Of a DNA stretch of 64,000 bases, positions 56,624-64,000 are shown piece by piece. Numbering within the stretch: the first letter of the stretch is position 1; every line of letters starts with the position of its first letter. Under the pieces are notes generated by a model, which was given only the letters and a program-made list of their open reading frames with translations, made no database searches and had not been told where the DNA came from. Origin of the DNA: Clitopilus passeckerianus (taxonomy: Eukaryota; Basidiomycota; Agaricomycetes; Agaricales; Entolomataceae); contig CALYLX010000036.1 of NCBI GenBank assembly GCA_944990035.1, positions 62,001-126,000 of the forward strand, written 5' to 3'. A program made the translations under genes and the position numbers.

Positions 56624-57717
56624 GCACGCTCACGCCGAGGGTCCAAATTATCCGCGTTATGTGACTTATAGAAACAATTTCATCTAGGAATGAGCAATGG
56701 AAAGGCATGATCTACGACGGGTTCCTATTCAGAAGCTCGTAACGCGCGTTTAGTCTATTTTCATGATCATATTTTTCCGATGCCCTCTTCACGGCATCCA
56801 ACTTCCTGTCATGGTGCGGGGCAGCCCCACATTTCTTTCTTCCCTGGCGGGCCGCTGGTTTCCGCCCTCGATCGAGGAGCTGTGAGCTCACAGGATGTAT
56901 TCGTCGACGCCTGGGTGCTGTTGTCGCCACGGATCTTATTGCTCCTCAGCTCGGTTCACAGGGTGCAGATTAAAATCTGCTTCCAATCTGCTTCCGTTAA
57001 GGGCGTTGAATAGCTTTAAATGTACACATATTCCGCCTCAGCTAGCTAGGAATATTGGACAGCGTGTTTTAGCAGGATTCCCCGTCGAGCTTTCGTACGG
57101 CCGTGTGCTTGGCATCAGGCCTCTGACCATTAGTCTTCTCGAGACTCGGCACCGGCTAGCAATATTGCAGCAACGTACCGTGGGGAAACATGCTGTTTTC
57201 GCAAAAGTGCGGGGAGGGTGATGCCATCAATTTCCCCAGTTGCTGTACCCCGCAAACGCCAGCGTCACCAGACCACGACAACATGCATAATACTGTCGAA
57301 ACAAGCCCTGGACAGGCCTCAAAGAAATCACATTTCTTCGGGAGACCTACTGCGTCTGAAACTTGCCCTGGAGGCTGGGACAGGGCGGGCCTCGCGCGGC
57401 CCGCTTGATGCTGGAGTCTTTTCGTCTGCCACGAACGAAACAACGTAGAAAGTACACACCTCACTTAATAGTGATGTACTCTGCTTCCATGCAATACTCG
57501 ACAGAAGAAGGGCCGGACGGGAAGACGGACCGCCAGGCTCGAAGCAACACCTCTGTTGCCTTCCAAGAGAACTGATTGGGACGACATGGCGAAGTCCGTG
57601 TAGAATCCAATGATTATCCGAGCATAGGACGAGTACGTATAAAAGCTCGACTCCTCAACGACGAGTATACCAGAACTCGTTCTACACGTCTTCTACACTC
57701 GTATCTTCAAAGCAAAC
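56624..57717. other. Intergenic, about 1.1 kb
   Basis: No supported gene; open frames are chance-like. Ends with the TATA box of pectate lyase copy 3. Confidence 0.5.
57638..57645 (+). promoter_or_regulatory. TATA box of pectate lyase copy 3
   Basis: TATAAAAG about 73 bases upstream of the ATG at 57718. Confidence 0.55.
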
Positions 57718-58945
57718 ATGAAGTGGCTTCACTCTATCGTCGCTTTCGCCGCCATCCAGATCGTTTCGGTACGTCTTGTACCACATAGAGGAGCAAATTC
57801 CTTTCTGACTTGGCTCACTTCCAGGCTGCCCCCTCCATTGTCAAGCGGGCCTCGGTTGGTGATGTTGCTAATGTCGGATACGCAACCTTGAACGGAGGGT
57901 TAGTACAAAGTTTTCCGCAAAAACTCGAATTTGAAGACTAACAAAAACGTCTATTTTTAGAACTAGCGGAGGTTCTGGAGGCACTCAGACAACTGTCACC
58001 TCCCTTTCAGCCTTGACCTCTGCAGTTTCTGGCACTGCTAAGAAGATTGTCATTATCTCTGGTAAAGAATTAAATTTGCACCATCGTCCCAAAATAGCTC
58101 ACCGAATCCTGTAGGCACAATAACCGGCAACACCGTCGTAAAGGTTGGCTCCAACACCTCTATCATCGGTGCTAAGGGCTCTTCTCTTGTTGGCATTGGT
58201 CTCCGCGTCATCGAAGAGAAGAACGTCATCATCCGAAACGTCAAGATCTCTAAGGTCTTGGCTGATGCTGGAGATGCCATCGGTATCCAAGCCGCTTCCC
58301 AAGTTTGGGTCGACCACGCAGACCTCAGCAGTGACAGGGACCACGACAAGGTTAGTCCGGCTATGAAATCACTCGTTCGTGCCCTGAACAAATTACCCTA
58401 GGACTACTACGATGGTCTCCTCGACATCACCCACGGATGCACTGGTATCACTGTCACCAACAGCAAGCTCTACAACCACTGGAAAGCTTCCCTCGTTGGC
58501 CACTCCGACAGCAATGGCTCTGAGGATACTGCTATTACCGTCACCTACGCCGGCAACTACTGGAGCAACCTGAACTCTCGTACTCCCTCCTTCCGCTTCG
58601 GTCACGGCCACATCTTTAACAACTACTTCGAGAACAACGGTGATGGTATCAACACTCGCGATGGTGCTCAACTTCTCGTTGAAAACAACGTATTCAGCGG
58701 TAAGCAATAACTATCAATCCAAGCTAGTACCATAGCTGAATGAATTCTTTCTGCAAGGTTGCAAGAACGGCATCTACGCCACCGATACCGGATATGCCGT
58801 CGCCAAGGGTAATGACTTCGGTGGTGTCTCTAACACTGCTCCCGCCGGCAACTTCAACTCTGCCCCTTACTCCTACTCCTTGGCTGCTACTTCCGGCGTC
58901 AAGTCTTCCGTCGTTGCTAACGCCGGCCAGACCTTGTCGTTCTAG
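57718..58945 (+). CDS. Secreted pectate lyase, PL1 family, copy 3
   Basis: The ATG at 57718 starts a signal peptide (MKWLHSIVAFAAIQIVSA); after an intron, APSIVKRASVGDVANVGYAT has the Lys-Arg propeptide site. Core motifs: GLRVIEEKNVIIRNVKISKV, VWVDHADLSSDRDHDKDYYD (Ala where the others have Val), GLLDITHGCTGITVTNSKLY, and NLNSRTPSFRFGHGHIFNNY with the catalytic arginines. It ends AGQTLSF with TAG at 58943-58945. It is closer to copy 1 than to copy 2 at the THGC, DRDHDK and GHGH sites. It cleaves pectate outside the cell. It lies between ADE2 and the NLR-like cluster, 15 kb from copy 2. Confidence 0.9.
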
Positions 58946-59297
58946 AGTGTTGTGCCATATAGCTGTTTGTAAAAATTTGCATCTGAATATACCACCTTTC
59001 TCTCTCTCAAATTGCGCGTGGAATCTTGAGATAAATACCCTATATTCCGCAAGAGGATTCCAAAGGGTTTAATATGAGCATGATTTCTAGCCCCCTAGCT
59101 GTTACTTCGAATGAGACACGATGCACCGGTTGGGAAATGCTGCGAAAGTGAATAAATAGTGTTGCCTGATAGAGTCAGGGCCGACCCTGACATGAGCCTG
59201 TCACGCTGCTCGATGCCTCCCATCAGTCGAACTTGAATGTCAACCATTAGCATCTCTCTGTATTGGGCCCGCTGCTAGGATTCCTTGGGGGTAATCC
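58946..59297. other. Intergenic
   Basis: About 350 bases between pectate lyase copy 3 and NLR-like gene 1; nothing else seen. Confidence 0.5.
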
Positions 59298-61166
59298 ATG
59301 TCTTCACCAGTCTTCCCAAACGCCACCGGTGTTATCCTTCAAGATACAAGCTTAACGAATGCACGAACTATCAACAATACTGTTCATAACTATCATGGCA
59401 TCACAGGCTGGGATGTGAGTAAGTTCGATTCCTTTGATTTCTGTTCATAGAGCCTCCGTATTAACGCATATTACTTCCAAGCTTCCGTGCAACACTTTGA
59501 AAAATATGCTGTCGCATATGATGCACTCTTCAACGCGGACGCTCGGTTTGATCCACCGAAATGCCATCCTCAGACTAGGACAGCAGTGCTGGACAACATA
59601 GATCGCCATATCAGCGACTTGGAGAATCCGGTACCCATCATATGGCTGCGTGGTGCAGCGGGTGCAGGGAAATCGGCCATTGCGCAGACTTTGGCCGAAC
59701 GGTGGAACGATGCAAACAGCCTTGCAGCTAGCTTCTTCCTCTCTCGAAGCGCTGTCGGTAGGAATGACAAGAAGTCATTAGTACCGACACTCGCCTACCA
59801 GCTCATGCTCTCCGTACCATCCACTCGAGCGCATATCGAAGGCGTTATCAACCACGACGTCGGAATCCTGAGCAAGAACCTACAGACTCAGATGATGGAG
59901 TTTATTGTTCGTCCCCTCGCGACCGTCGCAGGCCAGACTTCGACATTCCCCACGAACGTAATCATTGACGGCCTAGACGAATGTTGCGTTGATCATGAAG
60001 CTCAGGATCACGAGGAACAGCAGCGTGAGATCCTCGAAGCAATCGCATTCGCAGTGCAGCAGAAGAAGTTTCCCCTCAGGTTCCTCATTTCAAGCCGGCC
60101 CGAGCGCCAAATCCGTGAATGTTTCGGGATTGGAAAGCTCAAAGACCTGACAATGGTGGTCTCTTTGGATTACACGAAGAATCCTCATGCCGATATCGAG
60201 CTTTACCTCCAGTGTATGTTCGACGAGATAAGGCAGAAACACCCCTCACTTGGGCATGCTTGGCCGCCTGCTGGCACCATCACCGAACTGGTCCAGAAAT
60301 CGTCTGGCCAGTTCATTTATGCTGCCGTTGTGATGAGATTTCTCAGTTCCCCTCGCATCGACGTTGAGGCTAGCCTCCGTACAATAATGGGATTCGAACT
60401 GGATGAACATGGCGGCAGCAGTCCGTTCGCGGAGCTTGATGCCCTCTACACGTATATTCTGCGCTCAGTCTCGCAGAACTCACTTTCGGCCGTCACTGGC
60501 ATATTCGAAGTTATGATCTATGGCTCAAGTCCCTATTCAGTATTCGCGGGCGGTGATGCGCCTGGATCTCGTAACTCTCCTGCTTGGCTAGCAAAGTTCT
60601 TTTCCCTATCCCTTAATCAACTCTATCAGCACCTCGTAGACCTTCACTCCGTACTGGATATCCCACCAGAGAACAATGCAACCACCCCAATATCATTCCT
60701 TCACGCATCCTTCAGCGAATTCCTAACCAACCCTGCTCGCTCTGGCCCTTTCTCAATAGAAAAATCCGAAGCGCACCTCAAGATACAACTCATACGTTTA
60801 AGACACATATTCTCCCAGGTCATCTCATCGAAGGACGCTGTAGCCGGCGGGTCAAATGGATTTGCATACGAACTTGAGGACGGTCTAGACTTGCCGTATC
60901 AACTTCCTTCCCAAGACCTCAAGGAAGGATTAGAGGTCCTTTTCACCAAGGACACGGAGCGTTGGGCAAGATACGTCAAAGGTATCCACCTTGATCATTT
61001 GGGAACTGGACGAGACGAAAGAATTCGAGATTTCTTGAAGTGGTCAGCTGTTTCGAGGTACATCGAGGTACATATGCCGGCTCCTACGCAGACGAGTGGC
61101 ATCTCACCATCGATTATTAGAAATGCCACCTCCAAGGAATCAGCCCACCGCAACCCCCAATATTAA
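59298..61166 (+). CDS. NLR-like NACHT NTPase, copy 1
   Basis: Exon 1 (59298-59418) encodes a 40-residue head with NATGVILQDTSLTNARTINN. After a 63-base intron, exon 2 (59482-61166) carries the NACHT domain: Walker A GAAGAGKS (about residues 98-105), AASFFLSR, NVIIDGLDECC (Walker B) and FLISSRPERQIRECF (sensor-like). After it come KSSGQFIYAAVVMRFLSSPR, WLAKFFSLSLNQLYQHLVDL and FLHASFSEFLTNP, the post-NACHT helical region. About 600 residues; no WD, ANK or TPR repeats follow. The tail conserved in copy 2 lies in another frame downstream, so the end at 61166 is probably premature. Fungal NLRs act in non-self recognition; that role is inferred. Confidence 0.85.
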
Positions 61167-61549
61167 TGAAGGAAAGACCAGAAGAGCCCCCAAAGGATCA
61201 ACCTCAGCAAGAGCCTCGGGCTCTCCTGCGGCACAAGCAACGCAGGACTTTCAAAGAGCAAGTATTGAGGTGGTGGCATAGACTGATAGTAGTTAGTTCT
61301 AGTCGCCCCAGCAAGGGGCGCCAGAAACTATGGAGTCAATAAGATTGTATACCCAAAGAATACAAACATGAATACAAGACATCCACACAAAAGTTTGACT
61401 ATCCCGTTACAGTTGTCCTTCGGTGATCACGTTTTTCACCCGTGGCCAGGGCACATCAGTGGCTGCTATACGCTTTACCACCACTTGGATGCGGACCATT
61501 CACACCTCTTAGGCTTGGTTCGGTCTCGGGGCCTCCTTGAAGTCGATCC
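61167..61549. other. Intergenic with shifted-frame remnant of the NLR copy 1 tail
   Basis: About 61171-61275 encodes KDQPQQEPRALLRHKQRRTF then KEQVLRWWHRLI in the third plus frame, matching the end of copy 2 (KQRGTVRKQIRRWWQRVL). The rest is the copy 2 promoter. Confidence 0.65.
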
Positions 61550-63535
61550 ATGTCAGTACCCCTGCTCCCGAACGCCAATGGTGTCATTATCCAAGATACG
61601 AACTTTACCAATGCACGTACGATCAACAACTACAATAGCTATGGTGCCGCTACCTCTGAGGGTCTGAGTGAGCTCTTAACTCTTTTTGCCTACCTATAGA
61701 ACCTCGGCATTGACGCGTTGCATTGTCCAGCACCCTCCCAAATATTCGAGAGAAATATCGCGTACGATGCGCTCTTCAACGCAGATGCCCGTTTTGATCC
61801 ACCGAAATGCCATCCTCAGACTAGGACAGCAGTGCTGGACCACATAGATCGCCATATTAGCGATTTGGAGAATCCAGTACCAATCATATGGCTGCGTGGT
61901 GCAGCGGGTGCAGGAAAGTCAGCCATAGCACAGACCTTGGCCGAACGGTGGAATGACCGAGATACCCTGGCGGCGAGCTTCTTTCTTTCTCGAAGTGCTG
62001 CTGGTAGGAACGACAAGAAGTCGTTGATTCCAACACTCGCCTACCAGCTCATGGTCTCCGTACCTTCCACTCGGGTACATATTGAAGACGTGTTAAAGCA
62101 TGACATCGGGATCCTCAAGAAGAACCTTAAGACGCAGATGATGAAGCTCATCATTCGCCCGCTTGCCATTGTTGCGAGCCACACCTCAACACTCCCAACG
62201 ACTATCATCATTGATGGCCTGGACGAATGTTGTATTGATCACGAGCACCAGGACCACGAGGAGCAACAGCGCGAAATCCTGGAAGCGATCACATTTGCCG
62301 TCCAGCAAAGTGATGTTCCTCTTAGGTTTCTCCTTGGAAGCCGACCAGAGCGCGAGATCCGGGAGTGTTTTGCAGCGGGAAAACTCAAAACACTGACGTC
62401 TGTCATTTCCCTGGATTCCTCCCAGAATCCCAGTGCCGATATCGAGCTTTACCTTCAGTGTAAATTCGATGAAATCAGGCGGAAGCACCCCTCATTGGGA
62501 CCTTCGTGGCCACCCACTGGTACCATTGCCCAACTGGTTCAGAAATCGTCTGGGCAATTTATCTATGCGGCCGTCGTAATTAGGTTTCTCAGCTCCCCTC
62601 GCACCGACCCCGAAGCTAGCCTGCGCACAATCATGGGATTCGAACACAACAAATGCGGGGAAAGCCCATTTGCAGAGCTTGATGCCCTCTATATTTGCAT
62701 TCTGGAGTCGGTGGCACTAAGATCTGTCCCTGCTGTGACCAGCATATTCGAGGTCATGATCTATGGGCTATCAGTATTCGACTTATTTCCAAGCGGGCAG
62801 CGGCGGAATTCGCCAGCTTGGCTAGCCGAGTACTTCTTTCTATCTCTTAACCAGGTCTATCAACACCTCGTCGATCTTCATTCCGTAGTGGAAATTCCAG
62901 CCGAAGACCATTCATTCACACCAATATCTTTTATTCATGCATCCTTCAGCGAATTTCTGACCAACCCCTCCCGCTCCTCAAGATTCTTCATTGACAAATC
63001 TCAAGCGCAACTCAAACTCCAACTCATACGCCTCAGACATATATTCGCTCAGGTGCTATGTGCAGAGAAATGTGCAGCGGGTGGCATAAACGGTTTTGCC
63101 CTCGAAATGAAGGACCAACTAGAGCAGCCGCATCCACTCGTCTCTGCAGAAATTAGGGAGGGGTTGGAGGCCCTTTACGCAGACGACATGGACCAGTTCA
63201 TGAGCTATGCCAAAGCTATAAATCTAGATCATCTGGGGACGGCGCGAGATGAAGGGATCCGAGATTACTTGCCTCGCTCCGTTGTTTCAGCGTACATTAA
63301 GGTAAGCATGCAGATCACTACGCCAACACCTACCATCTCACTATCGGACTACCAGAGGTGTAAAGCTGAAGGAGTAGGGTCACCCAGGGCGAAGCTACCA
63401 CAGCCTCACGATAGAAATGATGACAGGGAACCGTCTGATGCTCAGCCTCAGAAGTCATCCGAGGGGTTCCAGCCCCAAAAGCAACGGGGTACTGTGAGAA
63501 AGCAAATACGACGGTGGTGGCAGAGGGTGCTATAG
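61550..63535 (+). CDS. NLR-like NACHT NTPase, copy 2
   Basis: Exon 1 (61550-61667) encodes a head with NANGVIIQDTNFTNARTINN. After a 63-base intron, exon 2 (61731-63535) is very close to copy 1: AYDALFNADARFDPPKC, GAAGAGKSAIAQTLAERW, TIIIDGLDECC, FLLGSRPEREIRECF, KSSGQFIYAAVVIRFLSSPR and FIHASFSEFLTNPSRSS. It ends in a polar stretch followed by a basic tryptophan-rich tail (RKQIRRWWQRVL). The length is 640 residues and the reading frame is complete. The tandem arrangement with copy 1 and the third gene suggests local expansion. No C-terminal sensor repeats are present, so it is a short NLR form. Confidence 0.87.
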
Positions 63536-63828
63536 GTTGTTACCTTTCGTGGTCGAAGTAGGGGCTAGGAAACATAAGCAATTTGATTGGGTGAAGAAAT
63601 AGGTTTTACAATTAATGTAGCTATTTGAAGACGAGTTCGAAGGTTTGGCTGTGATCGTGACCCGTTAGACCCTGCAAATGAACGGTATTGAAATCAAGCC
63701 CTCCAAGATAGTCACGTTGTTCACCCGTTTCCAAGGGACATCAATTGAGTTGCATTCTCCCGGACTGCTTGTCATGAGGCGATTATGAAGCAGTGACCAG
63801 TGGCCACCGTCCGCTTCGAAATTCAGCC
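63536..63828. other. Intergenic, promoter of the third NLR-like gene
   Basis: About 290 bases; no other feature seen. Confidence 0.5.
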
Positions 63829-64000
63829 ATGTTCGCGAATACAAGAGGCCTATCTTTCCGTGAATCCAGCTTTCTGAATGCTCAAACAGTCAATCAGCAT
63901 TACCATGCAGATGGCTTCGGCGGTCATCGTACGTTTGCAAGTTGTAACGAAAGAGTTCCCGGACTAACCAAATGATTATCTAGGCAATGCCATCCAAGTA
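63829..64000 (+). CDS. Start of a third NLR-like gene, cut by window end
   Basis: The ATG at 63829 encodes FANTRGLSFRESSFLNAQTV then NQHYHADGFGGH, and a GTACGT donor follows at 63929, the same one-small-exon layout as copies 1 and 2. The probable acceptor is TATCTAG at 63978-63984. Only the head motif is visible, so a NACHT domain is predicted but not seen. Confidence 0.55.

Overview
This window looks like nuclear DNA of a mushroom-forming basidiomycete (Agaricomycetes). Genes carry many GT-AG introns of about 50-65 bp and lie on both strands. Family content also fits: secreted PL1 pectate lyases, a GH127-type arabinofuranosidase, F-box-like families, fungal NACHT/NLR-like proteins, bifunctional ADE2 and RSA3. 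I see no rRNA, prokaryotic operon structure or CRISPR. Exon joins were worked out by hand and are least certain at 5' ends. The species cannot be named from the sequence alone.

Region by region. 0-12 kb: a dispersed family of single-exon F-box-like proteins with a shared C-terminal RGGRSIW signature (three intact, one truncated tandem copy), mixed with a patatin-like phospholipase, an MCT-type transporter and a DUF1295 membrane protein. A roughly 1.4 kb inverted-repeat element holding a tRNA-like (SINE-like) segment sits at 9.03-10.43 kb. 11.7-17.3 kb: three tandem minus-strand paralogs (A, B, C) of an unnamed nuclear-looking family, with a fourth (D) at 25 kb. C is clean, A has one in-frame stop, B is decayed. 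ACGCGT (MCB-like) motifs cluster upstream of A, B and C. 17.8-24.1 kb: a PRXL2-type peroxiredoxin-like gene, a costars-domain gene, and a WD40 plus inositol-polyphosphate 5-phosphatase gene. 26.5-31.8 kb: an F-box/LRR-like protein, a low-complexity protein with a C-terminal CxxC...HxxxxH, and a coiled-coil protein.

32.9-43.1 kb is rich in secreted plant-wall enzymes: GH127-type, PL1 (minus strand) and PL1 (plus strand), with an alpha/beta hydrolase ending in the peroxisomal signal SRL and a degraded kinase-like gene. A third PL1 lies at 57.7 kb. Together they would act on pectin backbone and arabinan side chains. 43.6-56.6 kb is housekeeping: a very large ankyrin protein with a nucleotidyltransferase-like N-terminal motif, RSA3, a DHA1-type MFS transporter and ADE2. 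AACCCTAA motifs lie upstream of RSA3 and ADE2.

59.3 kb to the end is a tandem array of NLR-like genes (NACHT NTPases). Each starts with a short Asn-rich motif in its own small exon. A third copy begins just before the window ends.
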